Of a stretch of 33,198 bases of DNA, positions 1 through 7,355 are shown in pieces. The DNA is from a virus. The notes beneath the pieces were generated by a model that saw only the letters and a program-made list of their open reading frames with translations, made no database searches and was not told the origin of the DNA. A program made the translations under genes and the position numbers. The stretch covers positions 1-33,198 of the IMG/VR virus record IMGVR_UViG_3300025133_000384; one strand, 5' to 3'. Within the stretch, counting starts at the first letter, position 1. Each line of letters starts with the position of its first letter.

Positions 1-361
1 CAGCGTCAGTTTGGTCGGCTGTCGCACTAGATTCAATGCCATCGAGTTTCGTATTATCAGTGGCCGTAAAGTGGAGGTTGGTTGTGCCTTCAGCTATCTC
101 ATCCAAGTTGTCCTTGGTGAGTATTTGGGCATCGACGTAATCCTTAACAGCCGCCGAGGTTGGCAGCGTGGTGTCATTGTCGTTGCTCGAAATCGTATCA
201 CTTGAATCAACAACGGAGGTCGTGTTGATAATGCCTTTGCTGAAATTCTCAACCGTAACCTTCTTGGTCACTTCAGCATCAGTGTCCACCATCGGCAAAA
301 CATCATCAGTTGCTGGTGCTGCGCCGAGTGAGTCGAGTGCGGTAATTTTCTTGTTAGCCAT
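1..361 (-). CDS. Tail fibre / tail-associated protein, N-terminal part (runs off left edge)
   Basis: An ATG at 359-361 opens a frame that stays open to the window edge (120 codons seen). A strong Shine-Dalgarno (AGGGGGAT) lies 5-6 bases upstream, just after the stop of the adaptor gene. The product begins MANKKITALDSLG and carries DDVLPMVD, a start common in phage tail proteins. It then has VKDYVDAQ and a KLDGIESSATADQTDA segment, the short repeat found in collar/shaft regions of phage tail fibres. Function is inferred from these signatures and from its place after the adaptor. The C-terminus, which would hold the receptor-binding domain, lies outside the window. It could instead be a short fibre-base protein. 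Confidence 0.7.
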   Translation of the reverse strand, partial: MANKKITALDSLGAAPATDDVLPMVDTDAEVTKKVTVENFSKGIINTTSVVDSSDTISSNDNDTTLPTSAAVKDYVDAQILTKDNLDEIAEGTTNLHFTATDNTKLDGIESSATADQTDA

Positions 362-371
362 TTATATCCCC

Positions 372-1079
372 CTAATATGTTTGAACATCCAACCGGCGCA
401 CCTGCCCCTGCTGGCGATAAAGTTTGTCAGCCTCCATCATTAATAAACTCTCCGCATTACGATCAGCCGATAACGCCAATTCGTTATTGCCTGTCGAGCG
501 GAGGTAATCAGCGTAAATTCCGCGAGTCAGGTACACTTGAAAGATTGCCGGGATTTTCACGACATCCCACTTGGCCGCCGATGCAGTGGGCGACTCAGTC
601 ACAGCCACACTCGTGTTTGCATCATAAAAGTTTCCACTGAAATAAACCTGATCACCGCTGCTGTAAGCAGACGTGCTACTGTAGGTTGATCCTGTCAGGT
701 TAGGCCGAACAATTCGGTACTCCAGCCAGATCGGTGTAGCATCGTCACGCAACTGAATATATCGATTCGTCCCGTCATCATAAATAGACCAACCTAACTG
801 AGTGTTGACCGTGGTCTTCCGGGGGTTCTTACTGCTTACATTCAGTATCTCCCCTGCGTCAGCCGGGAAAGGCGCAGTCTCAACCCCGTCAGTGGTGGTG
901 ACAGTTGCACTGGCTACTCGAATAGTATCAGGCCAATATTCTCCCTCCCAGCACATCGACAACCGGCCATCAGCCAAATCTCGTATACGTTGAAACTCGG
1001 TCGTGGAGAGATTGTCCCGATCCAACCCAGACAACTGGGCTACTCCGTTCAATATACTGCTAAAGGTTAGCGTCCTCAT
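372..1079 (-). CDS. Head-tail adaptor / tail tube-like protein (235 aa)
   Basis: This 235-residue product follows the portal gene directly. Its ATG (MRTLTF) overlaps the portal stop by four bases (ATGA), so translation is coupled. Length and position fit the adaptor/tail tubular protein A class of short-tailed phages, which joins the portal to the tail nozzle. The N-terminal part is helical in character (ILNGVAQLSGLDRDNL, EFQRIRDLADGRLSMCWEGEYWPD). Around residues 133-176 there is an insert of the form Y..S.aYs.GDqVyfsGnFYdA...v..sPt.s..kWd, which resembles a small carbohydrate-binding module of the CBM5/12 type. The C-terminus is helical again. I do not see catalytic residues. The adaptor role rests mainly on synteny. 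Confidence 0.65.
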   Translation of the reverse strand: MRTLTFSSILNGVAQLSGLDRDNLSTTEFQRIRDLADGRLSMCWEGEYWPDTIRVASATVTTTDGVETAPFPADAGEILNVSSKNPRKTTVNTQLGWSIYDDGTNRYIQLRDDATPIWLEYRIVRPNLTGSTYSSTSAYSSGDQVYFSGNFYDANTSVAVTESPTASAAKWDVVKIPAIFQVYLTRGIYADYLRSTGNNELALSADRNAESLLMMEADKLYRQQGQVRRLDVQTY

Positions 1080-3187
1080 ACCGACCCACCTCCCTGACCC
1101 GCAGGAGCCACCCCGGTAAGTCCCACCTGTTTATTCTGCATTTGAGATACCCCCATTTGTAAATTTTGCATATACTTGCCAAACAATTCCTTGAACAACT
1201 CATTGCCCTGCATGGCCTCCTGAACGCCCTGACTGCTGCTCGCAATCTCTTGAGCGAACTGCATTTTAGTCCCGGCAGTGGGTTCGTTGCTCATGTCCTG
1301 ATAGGTGGCCTCGACGCCCACCAACATTCCGGTAATCTCGCCCTTCGTTTCCTCGTAAAGTTTTCGGCTGGCACCCTGTTGATCGGTCAGCAATTCATCT
1401 GCACTCTCAGGAGCAACTGCCCTGAGCAATTTATTAACCAGTTTGCTGCGATCAATGGTGCCGCCAACATCCAGCGGAACAATGGCTTGTGCGATGGTTT
1501 GCATTTTTTGCTTCACCATCTCGTTGTCCATCTCGCTCACATTGAACCTTAAATTAAAATCAAATCGAACTGCGTCTTGAGTAATTGCCTGAGAAGCCTG
1601 ACTGCTCGTGATACGCATAATCTCTTCAGGTGAAAGGTACTGGACGCATAACCTGAACATCTGCCGGTACACCTCCGAATAAGACCGCAACCACTCATTC
1701 ACCATGCGCTGTTGCTTCATCATAGTTTGCGTCTGAGGGATTTTAGCGTTGGGCCTGCCAAAATATGCGTCTGCCTGCTCTTGGATCGCCTCAATCAAGC
1801 TGAAGGCCGTTGCAGGGGGCCTGGAGGGTGGCTGTAGCCACGCATAGTCTCCGGGCTTGGTAACAGGCAACTGAACACCCGGCCCTATCTTGTTTGCCAT
1901 GCCAAGACGTTTGCTAACCTGCAAGGGTGGCATCGTCTCAAAGCTCGTAGCATCAAAGATCGAATCACGCTGAACCTTGATTTCGTTCTGCCAAGTCTTG
2001 ACGATGTTAGGCACGCCGCGAGATTCAACCACACGCCGGGTAACATTCTCACGCCTGAACAGGACAAACGGATACTGGTTGTGCGCGTAGTCAAGCATCT
2101 CGTGAAGGGCGAAAAGTTTATTGCCGTCCACGTCCGAAATTAACGGACAGAAAATTGTGTAGTAAATTGATGGAACACCATTTGCATCAATCTGGCGCGT
2201 GTAAGCGTAAACAACCTCAACCAAATTATCGCTCCGGTTAAATTCACTGACCAAGCCTGTCAGGGTTGTCTGATCCAGATAGTTCAATGAACGACCAGAG
2301 GTGTTCAGTGCCGCATCGACAAATTTTTCATCCCAATTATCTGTCGTCACCTTGCTTCGCAACTCAACCTCTGTCAGGTATTGCCTGCGGAATATCACAC
2401 GCGCATTCTGAATATCAATTGTCTCAGGCGGGATGGAAATTTCCTCGTGCGGTTTCAGGGCAACAATGGATGGACGATTGCGGCAAAGATAGGCTTCTGG
2501 AAAGACTGTCGCCCCGTCCTCACGCAATTCCTTAACGATCTTATTAGCCCTGCGCTTCTTCAGGTCAGGCACAAACTGCATCAATAATTCGGAAGCCTGA
2601 TCGGCACGCTCCTTGTCCGCCACCATCTCAGGTAACTCGGCCAGTATGCTTGCCGGGTCACTCTCTTGGGCAATCATAATTAACTGCTCCATCGTGATCG
2701 GTTTGTTTCGTAAAGTCGCCTGCTGGTCCCAGCCGATAAACATGGCCGCCCAGCCGTAAGTGTTTGTGTAGTTAGCCAGCAGCTCTGCCTCTCGCTGTAA
2801 ATCATTCTGCATCGAGGCACGCACCCAGTTCACCAAAGTGGTCGCGGCGGCACTGGGTTCAGTGTCAGTCAGTTCAACCGGGTTAACGCGAAGGTCGGCC
2901 CTGCTGTGGGCCACGGTTAACATGTCAACGCAGTCACCGATGATCTGGTCAGCTAGATAAACCCGGCAGTCGGATGCACCGTCAAACGGGAAGGCTTGGA
3001 CTCCTTCAGTTAAATTCTTGCTCCACTTCTTACCGTCATCAGATTGACCTGACCAGCGGGCGAAACGGGTGTCTTCTGAATCACGAATGTCGGATAAGCT
3101 CAGTCCTTCATCCAATGAACGCTTATACTCCTTGATCAATTCACCGACATCAGGTGAGTCACTATGCTTTGCAAGTTTGTCGTCCAT
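1076..3187 (-). CDS. Portal protein
   Basis: This 703-residue protein would form the dodecameric ring at the capsid vertex through which DNA is packaged and ejected. The N-terminus has the pattern FARWSGQSDDGKKW followed by PFDGASDCRVYLAD, typical of P22/podovirus-like portals, then long helical stretches and a C-terminal Gln/Met-rich helical tail ending in a Gly-rich stretch. The length is within the usual range for large podoviral portals. It lies in the head module (scaffold, capsid, a small gene, portal, adaptor). The start ATG overlaps the preceding stop as TAATG, and its own stop overlaps the next start as ATGA. There is only a weak ribosome binding site (CAGGT), consistent with reinitiation. 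Confidence 0.85.
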   Translation of the reverse strand: MDDKLAKHSDSPDVGELIKEYKRSLDEGLSLSDIRDSEDTRFARWSGQSDDGKKWSKNLTEGVQAFPFDGASDCRVYLADQIIGDCVDMLTVAHSRADLRVNPVELTDTEPSAAATTLVNWVRASMQNDLQREAELLANYTNTYGWAAMFIGWDQQATLRNKPITMEQLIMIAQESDPASILAELPEMVADKERADQASELLMQFVPDLKKRRANKIVKELREDGATVFPEAYLCRNRPSIVALKPHEEISIPPETIDIQNARVIFRRQYLTEVELRSKVTTDNWDEKFVDAALNTSGRSLNYLDQTTLTGLVSEFNRSDNLVEVVYAYTRQIDANGVPSIYYTIFCPLISDVDGNKLFALHEMLDYAHNQYPFVLFRRENVTRRVVESRGVPNIVKTWQNEIKVQRDSIFDATSFETMPPLQVSKRLGMANKIGPGVQLPVTKPGDYAWLQPPSRPPATAFSLIEAIQEQADAYFGRPNAKIPQTQTMMKQQRMVNEWLRSYSEVYRQMFRLCVQYLSPEEIMRITSSQASQAITQDAVRFDFNLRFNVSEMDNEMVKQKMQTIAQAIVPLDVGGTIDRSKLVNKLLRAVAPESADELLTDQQGASRKLYEETKGEITGMLVGVEATYQDMSNEPTAGTKMQFAQEIASSSQGVQEAMQGNELFKELFGKYMQNLQMGVSQMQNKQVGLTGVAPAGQGGGSV

Positions 3188-3564
3188 TACCTGTAAACCT
3201 TTACCTTGCGACCGGGCCGGTGATGAATAAATCCGTCACCATCATAACCAACCTGAATCTTATCACCGTGCGTCTTTACCCGCGCTTCAGGATTGTCGCG
3301 CAGGTATTCGTTCATAAATTGTTTGTCACCCCAGCACTCGTAACCTAAACGGTTGCCCCAGTAATGGTATGCACCTGCCGGGATGCTGCCGCGCATTTCC
3401 CCAAGGCCATCGGTTCTGGCGTAGGAAAGATTGTTGTTGTTGGTGGCAATAGCCTTTGCATCCGTGAATGCAGCAGACTGTTGATCAAAAAGTCTCTGCC
3501 CAAGAATCTCAGTCACTTGACGACCAAGACCCTCAGGCAGAGATTGAATTGCATGTTCGAGCAT
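3187..3564 (-). CDS. Small head-module protein of unknown function (125 aa)
   Basis: This 125-residue protein lies between the major capsid and portal genes. The N-terminal half is helical (VTEILGQRLFDQQSAAFTDAKAIATNN). The C-terminal half has aromatic, Gly-rich segments (GSIPAGAYHYWGNRLGYECW) and ends with a basic HHRPGRKVKVYR tail. The stop codon overlaps the portal start (TAATG). Position suggests a minor capsid, head-completion or assembly factor, but no motif names it. The start ATG lies five bases downstream of the capsid stop, without a clear Shine-Dalgarno, so it is probably translated by reinitiation. Confidence 0.6.
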   Translation of the reverse strand: MLEHAIQSLPEGLGRQVTEILGQRLFDQQSAAFTDAKAIATNNNNLSYARTDGLGEMRGSIPAGAYHYWGNRLGYECWGDKQFMNEYLRDNPEARVKTHGDKIQVGYDGDGFIHHRPGRKVKVYR

Positions 3565-3571
3565 TTAGCTT

Positions 3572-4567
3572 TTAGGAGCCAAGATCGAACTTACCGTGTG
3601 CCAATGGGTTATGAACCACAAGGGCTGCAATGGCTTGGATCATACGGATCGGGCCACCACCAGCGTCAGGCAGTTCTTTAACTTCAGGCAGGTTGCTGTA
3701 ACGCAACTCGATACCACTCATGTCCAGAACATGTCCGTCAGTAGCGGCTGGCATGAAGTTACTTGGCACCAAACTTATTGTGCCAAAATCTCCGCTGAAC
3801 ACATCCAGCGAGACTGTCATTTTCTTGCCGTTGACCGGACTGAACGTGCGAACCTGAGTTGCAGGTGTGCTGGTAGTCGAACCTTCAGCAGCGGTGCGAA
3901 TGCCGGTCAGGCGATCCGTTAAACCACGCTTTAGAGTGCGTCCACAGGGCATCATGTAGCTCTTGATATTGCCGGTTTGGGCAAAGATAGAACTAAGCAC
4001 GTCCTGCACTGTTGCATCAGTGATATTAGCACTGGTCGCTGTCGTCTCAATCGAGGCAGACGGAGTGCGGTATGCACTCGGAACCTGAAGCACAGAGCCA
4101 CCAGCGGTACTGATCCAGGTTGCCAACCCCTTAGTGAGGTAAGCATCAGACCCGTCATCAGCTTGAGCATCATTTGCAGAGCAAACAGTTAGCTCAATAT
4201 CACGTTTCAGTTCTACGATCTTCTTAGCGATACCACCGGCCAACTCAGAGTTGAGTCCAGCAACATTGCTAACGTCCATCGCCAACGTCGATACGCGAAA
4301 AGCGCGACGAAAGACTTGAACGTAGTTCTGTATAAGTGCGCGATTGGCACCGGGGTCTTCGTAAGAAGACACATCAGTTCCATCCACGGTTCCTGTGCTG
4401 ACGGCGGAGGCATAACTGTCTCCCTGCCATGTCATTAATGTATTACCGGGCTTGCTGCCTTTTTTAGCGGCAGAAGTCACCGGAGTGTCGTGTGCATCCA
4501 CGTTGGCAATTAAGTCAGCGAGGTCTTCACGTTTTCCAATTTGTGTTCGTTCTAGGGTAGCGGCCAC
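3572..4567 (-). CDS. Major capsid protein, DUF5309/SU10-like family (331 aa)
   Basis: The product forms the icosahedral shell. The N-terminal region REDLADLIANVDAHDTPVTSAAKKG, followed by GNTLMTWQGDSYASA and then a YVQVFRRAFRVSTLAMDVSNVAG segment with AGGIAKKIVELKRDIE, is characteristic of the DUF5309 (SU10-like) major head protein family, an HK97-fold group. The length fits that family. Translation starts at a GTG (4565-4567) with a strong Shine-Dalgarno (AAAAGGAGGG) just upstream, which fits high expression. It follows the acidic scaffold gene and precedes the portal gene, a standard head module. Confidence 0.88.
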   Translation of the reverse strand: MAATLERTQIGKREDLADLIANVDAHDTPVTSAAKKGSKPGNTLMTWQGDSYASAVSTGTVDGTDVSSYEDPGANRALIQNYVQVFRRAFRVSTLAMDVSNVAGLNSELAGGIAKKIVELKRDIELTVCSANDAQADDGSDAYLTKGLATWISTAGGSVLQVPSAYRTPSASIETTATSANITDATVQDVLSSIFAQTGNIKSYMMPCGRTLKRGLTDRLTGIRTAAEGSTTSTPATQVRTFSPVNGKKMTVSLDVFSGDFGTISLVPSNFMPAATDGHVLDMSGIELRYSNLPEVKELPDAGGGPIRMIQAIAALVVHNPLAHGKFDLGS

Positions 4568-4597
4568 AATAGCCCTCCTTTTCTTTGTGCCACTCGT

Positions 4598-5611
4598 CTA
4601 TAAATGATCTGCGGCGATTAATTGGGCGAGGTCGTCCACTTCACCCGTCTCAGAGAAGCGTTTTCGTGCAGAAGATGAACGGGCTGTCGATTCATCCACC
4701 GGGGCCGGTTCGGCAGTCGGTGCCGCTGGCTGTTTCGGTGCCTTCTTCGGTGCCGCTGTTTTCTTCGGTTGCTTTGCCTGTTGTTCCGCAGCTAATCGCA
4801 TTTGCATCCCCATCAGTGTATCTCCGACGATAACCTTGTAATCGGGAAAGCGTTGAACTTCAGGAAACTCACGAATGATATTGTTAGCGGCTTGGTACTC
4901 GGCGGTGGTTTTATCCTCCCACCACTTGTACGTCTTGTTCGCGTACTCCTCATTCGCCTGATTCTCCTGAATCCACTGCTGTCGCTGCGGCAGGTGTTTG
5001 CGTAAAGCCTTAGACGCTTTTTTGCGGATTCCCCGCACCTCCTCGGCTGAGTATTCCACTTCACCGTCACTGGTGTTGACCACTGCTCCGTCCATGTTGT
5101 CGTCGCACCAATCGATCACCTGCTCGGCGTTGTGTTCTTCCCGTTGTACGTCCTCAAGTTTCGTGACATGCGCGAAAGGGTTGTCCGGGGTGACAGGAGC
5201 CGTAGCAACTGCCTCCGGTTCGGAGTCCTTGGATTCGAGTTTAGCCTTTAAATCGGCTATCGTCTCCTCGGCCCCCTTCCATTTTTTCGTCAGCTTATCA
5301 ATTCGCTTTTGAACGCCACGGGGAGTCTCCTCCTCGGCATCTTCGGCTTCTGCTTCGTCTTCCCCGGCGTTTGCTTCCGTTGCATCTTCATCGGCAGCCG
5401 GTTCATCCTCCGCACTTGCTTCTTCTTCGTTATGTGAAAGAACGTCCTCTTTGCCTTCCTCGGCCTCTGCTTCAGCAGGGGTTTCGTCTGGCGTTTCTTC
5501 TTGCGGAACAGTCTCTAGTTCCAATGTTTGTTTCAGAGCGTCTGCCAAACTGGCTTCGTCTGTAACTTCCACGGTTTGGGGGCTGTCCGTTTGCCCAACT
5601 TTTGTCGCCAT
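4598..5611 (-). CDS. Scaffolding protein (337 aa)
   Basis: This strongly acidic protein is encoded directly upstream of the capsid gene. Residues about 30-100 are almost entirely Glu, Ala, Asp and Pro, followed by a helical, coiled-coil-like section (VQKRIDKLTKKWKGAEETIADLKAKLE) near residues 100-130. A Lys/Pro/Ala-rich linker comes near residue 285, and a short basic-then-acidic C-terminus (SARKRFSETGEVDDLAQLIAADHL) follows. This layout is typical of phage scaffolds, whose C-terminal helix binds the capsid protein. No protease signature is visible. It opens the structural operon, with the rightward island and terminator upstream of it. Confidence 0.75.
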   Translation of the reverse strand: MATKVGQTDSPQTVEVTDEASLADALKQTLELETVPQEETPDETPAEAEAEEGKEDVLSHNEEEASAEDEPAADEDATEANAGEDEAEAEDAEEETPRGVQKRIDKLTKKWKGAEETIADLKAKLESKDSEPEAVATAPVTPDNPFAHVTKLEDVQREEHNAEQVIDWCDDNMDGAVVNTSDGEVEYSAEEVRGIRKKASKALRKHLPQRQQWIQENQANEEYANKTYKWWEDKTTAEYQAANNIIREFPEVQRFPDYKVIVGDTLMGMQMRLAAEQQAKQPKKTAAPKKAPKQPAAPTAEPAPVDESTARSSSARKRFSETGEVDDLAQLIAADHL

Positions 5612-5780
5612 TGCTTTTTTGTGACCCGCAAAGTGGGTCGGTATCCCCAGCGTTTAATTATGTGAGGCGAAAAAAACGCAGAAACATTTCGCCGTTTTAA
5701 GGTAGACAAGAAAAAAGGCTCTGAAGAAAGGGAGTGCTTCCCGAATGGATGGTTAATGCATCTTAATGCACCAACATAAC
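5612..5780. promoter_or_regulatory. Upstream region of the head operon: AT-rich, two inverted repeats
   Basis: This stretch separates the leftward scaffold gene from the rightward island. It holds a GACCC/GGGTC hairpin at 5623-5639 immediately before the scaffold start and a GGCGAAA/TTTCGCC inverted repeat at 5666-5693. It also has a tandem TTAATGCA pair at 5752-5769. The leftward head promoter should lie here, and a CATAAT-like box near 5658 (minus strand) is possible but has no convincing -35. I see no clear promoter for the rightward island either. Confidence 0.4.
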
Positions 5781-5853
5781 GAAGGAGGTGAAATTCAGTT
5801 GATACTTTGAAGGCAGACTTTGCGTCTAACTGATCAGGAAGGGGGCGTATGTT
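5781..5853 (+). promoter_or_regulatory. Leader with perfect Shine-Dalgarno, 3-codon ORF and bulged stem
   Basis: On the plus strand AAGGAGGTGA (5782-5791) is a full complement of the 16S anti-Shine-Dalgarno. Seven bases later TTG ATA CTT TGA (5799-5810) makes a three-codon ORF. The sequence can fold with AGAC (5815-5818) pairing GTCT (5824-5827) and CAGTT (5796-5800) pairing AACTG (5828-5832), so the mini-ORF falls in a 14-base bulge. A second purine-rich stretch (AGGAAGGGGG) then precedes the 35-codon ORF. The arrangement resembles a translational attenuation leader. The function is inferred. Confidence 0.4.
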
Positions 5854-5961
5854 ATGGGTGGAAGCGAACTGGGACTAGTTATGGCCCTCATTGATACCGC
5901 AGCTAATGTTGCGCTGGGATGTGCAGCAGTGGCTTACTGCATCAGAGGGGAAAAACAGTAA
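5854..5961 (+). CDS. Tiny single-span membrane protein on the opposite strand (35 aa)
   Basis: This ORF begins with ATG at 5854 and ends with TAA at 5959-5961. It encodes a short N-terminus, one hydrophobic segment of about 20 residues (LGLVMALIDTAANVALGCAAV) and a charged tail RGEKQ. It is the only well-framed rightward ORF that does not lie inside a leftward gene. It has a leader with a strong ribosome binding site upstream and an 11-bp-stem terminator five bases downstream, so it looks like a complete mini transcription unit. Candidate roles are a holin-like, superinfection-exclusion or toxin-like membrane peptide, and nothing in the sequence chooses among them. Confidence 0.45.
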   Translation: MGGSELGLVMALIDTAANVALGCAAVAYCIRGEKQ

Positions 5962-5965
5962 ACAG

Positions 5966-5996
5966 AAACGGGCGGCTCATTTCGGGCCGCCCGTTT
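5966..5996. terminator. Bidirectional intrinsic terminator
   Basis: AAACGGGCGGC (5966-5976) and GCCGCCCGTTT (5986-5996) form a perfect 11-bp GC-rich stem with a 9-base loop. Rightward it is followed by a T-rich tract (TTTTCTTTT) and leftward by TTTCTGTTT. It would therefore end both the rightward island and the leftward accessory operon that stops at 6018. Confidence 0.85.
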
Positions 5997-6017
5997 TCTT
6001 TTCCATGTGAGGTTGGG

Positions 6018-6218
6018 TTACTTGGGCTTCTTCCCGGCACGAATCTTCCGGTAGTAATCTGAATCCCCGCGCACCTTGCTCTTGCCGGTGCCTGCCCTGC
6101 CGCCTTTGCTGCCTATCTCGGACATGGCTTGCGACAGTAGCTCCTTGCCGAACTTTTCGATTTGGTCGGCTGTATTCAGGTCAGCCTCTTCAGCCTTGGT
6201 TAATTTTCTGCTCTTCAT
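6018..6218 (-). CDS. Small basic protein, function unknown (66 aa)
   Basis: I place the start at ATG 6216-6218 (MKSRKLTKAEEADLN) because it overlaps the upstream stop as ATGA and has GGAGG eight bases before it. A longer in-frame version starting upstream lacks this signal. The N-terminal half is helical and the C-terminal half is Gly/Lys-rich (GSKGGRAGTGKSKVRGDSDYYRKIRAGKKPK), which could be a nucleic-acid-binding tail. It is the last gene of a four-gene cassette and is followed by the bidirectional terminator. No family is recognised. Confidence 0.65.
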   Translation of the reverse strand: MKSRKLTKAEEADLNTADQIEKFGKELLSQAMSEIGSKGGRAGTGKSKVRGDSDYYRKIRAGKKPK

Positions 6219-6493
6219 TTCGTTGCCTCCGTTACAATTTCCGATAGATAAGTTGGGTAGCAATCAATCTGGGCTACTGATTGAAGGAAAGCCAGTAGAC
6301 CCCTTTTATCGGTAGGCACATTGACCTCATCAATTTCTGGATCAGTCACTACTTCCCCTTCGTAGTCGCCCCCGTCTTTGTTCTGCCTAATGATGTGGCT
6401 TTTGATTCGCTGGGCATCCCGCTTTGTGCCAGCCCAGAACACTGGATGGCCGTCAACGTCATCCCACGCACACGTTACTTTATACATTTTCAT
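6215..6493 (-). CDS. Small phage protein with an FWAGTKRDA-type segment (92 aa)
   Basis: This 92-residue product begins MKMYKVTCAWDD and has VFWAGTKRDAQRIKSHI, then a VNVPTDKRGLLAFLQSV segment. This layout recurs in small uncharacterised phage proteins. The start at 6493 is set by an ATGA overlap with the upstream stop and a GGAGG eight bases before it. Its own end (EATK, then stop) carries the same junction sequence for the next gene. The function is unknown. Confidence 0.65.
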   Translation of the reverse strand: MKMYKVTCAWDDVDGHPVFWAGTKRDAQRIKSHIIRQNKDGGDYEGEVVTDPEIDEVNVPTDKRGLLAFLQSVAQIDCYPTYLSEIVTEATK

Positions 6494-6879
6494 TTCGCTG
6501 CCTCCTTTAATTCTGCCCAGCCGTTTTTCAACGCCCAGCGGTGAAGTTGTTTTTGAAACCGATGCGGAACACTTTTACCATTATCAAAATGAGTGGGTAA
6601 CTGAGGGTGGCCATTTGGGTTAAACGTGACATATGCCCAGCCTCGATCCGTAATGCCATCATCATCGTTGCCGTAGTTTTGAACCAACACGAGGTTAATT
6701 GTTTTCCCGGTAGCGGCACGGAGAGTTTTATTTGTGAATTGGTACAAATGACGATCCAAGTCAGCGGTCTTATTTGCGTCCCTGAAATCATGTTCCAATA
6801 CTTCATTCCCGTCACACGCTTCCAAATCCCATTCGTATGTTTTTCGGTTGCGCAATGGTGGAGCAAATTTATAACTCAT
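6490..6879 (-). CDS. Hypothetical protein (129 aa)
   Basis: The product begins MSYKFAPPLRNRKTYEWDLEAC and contains a possible folded core (NLVLVQNYGNDDDGITDRGWAYVTFNPNG). The C-terminus is helical (HRFQKQLHRWALKNGWAELKEAAK). No family is recognised. It is the second gene of the four-gene cassette, and both junctions are 4-base ATGA overlaps with GGAGGCARCGAAATGA. The other long ORF across 6528-6866 in another frame lacks these signals. Confidence 0.65.
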   Translation of the reverse strand: MSYKFAPPLRNRKTYEWDLEACDGNEVLEHDFRDANKTADLDRHLYQFTNKTLRAATGKTINLVLVQNYGNDDDGITDRGWAYVTFNPNGHPQLPTHFDNGKSVPHRFQKQLHRWALKNGWAELKEAAK

Positions 6880-7235
6880 TTCGTTGCCTCCGGGTTGGAT
6901 GTTAAGACCATTTCAGGATAGCCGTCAGATACCTGATCATTGTGCGACCCCATCGTGTTCACTGTTTCCACGCCCTTCCTCACTCGAATGGTGCATCGAT
7001 ACCCTACGTCACCTAGGTCAAAGAATGAAGCACGACTGCCGTCTGAATCGCAAGGGATGATTGCTAGAAACCCAGCCGCATTACCGTTGAAAGGATAGCG
7101 CGGGTTCATTTTATCACTAATGCGCTTTGTGACCCTAAAGAAGTGAGCCGCCATCGTGTAAGGTTTGCCGTTGTAGTTAAGGAAGTGTCGGAGGCAGTAA
7201 ACACCGCCGACCTTGAATTTGATTCTGTTCTTCAT
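6876..7235 (-). CDS. Hypothetical protein, first gene of the accessory cassette (119 aa)
   Basis: The product begins MKNRIKFKVGGVYCLRHF. It has a central Gly/Phe-rich region (AAGFLAIIPCDSDGSRASFFDLGDVGYRCTIRVRKG), probably beta-rich. The start at 7235 has GGAG ten bases upstream and is the first ORF after a good sigma70-type promoter and palindromic operator at 7264-7319. Its end (EATK, then stop) overlaps the next start as ATGA. No family is recognised. Confidence 0.65.
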   Translation of the reverse strand: MKNRIKFKVGGVYCLRHFLNYNGKPYTMAAHFFRVTKRISDKMNPRYPFNGNAAGFLAIIPCDSDGSRASFFDLGDVGYRCTIRVRKGVETVNTMGSHNDQVSDGYPEMVLTSNPEATK

Positions 7236-7263
7236 TTTCGTATCTCCGTTTGTTTTTAGTTGT

Positions 7264-7319
7264 GAGGTGTTTTACACCTCGCGTTGATTCAAACTAGTCC
7301 ACACAACCGCTTGTGTCAA
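7264..7319 (-). promoter_or_regulatory. Leftward promoter with two palindromic operators
   Basis: On the minus strand TTGACA (7314-7319) and TAGTTT (7291-7296) are spaced by 17 bp. An ACACAA/TTGTGT inverted repeat (7301-7316) covers the -35 edge and spacer. A perfect 17-bp palindrome, GAGGTGT/ACACCTC with a 3-bp centre (7264-7280), sits at about +4 to +20. The second palindrome belongs to the AGGTGTA motif family found before other leftward units. The promoter would drive the four genes 7235-6018 under repressor control. Confidence 0.65.
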
Positions 7320-7355
7320 CCCCTCATAGTCGATTTCCTTTAAAAAGGCGTTTTA

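Noticed and set aside
5799-5810. CTT TGA in the leader as an RF2-type +1 frameshift site
   Set aside because: A +1 shift gives only a few more codons before a stop and does not join the 35-codon ORF.
6219-6263. Upstream extension of the 66-aa gene to 81 aa
   Set aside because: It would start inside the previous gene without a ribosome binding site, while the ATG at 6218 has GGAGG and the repeated junction.
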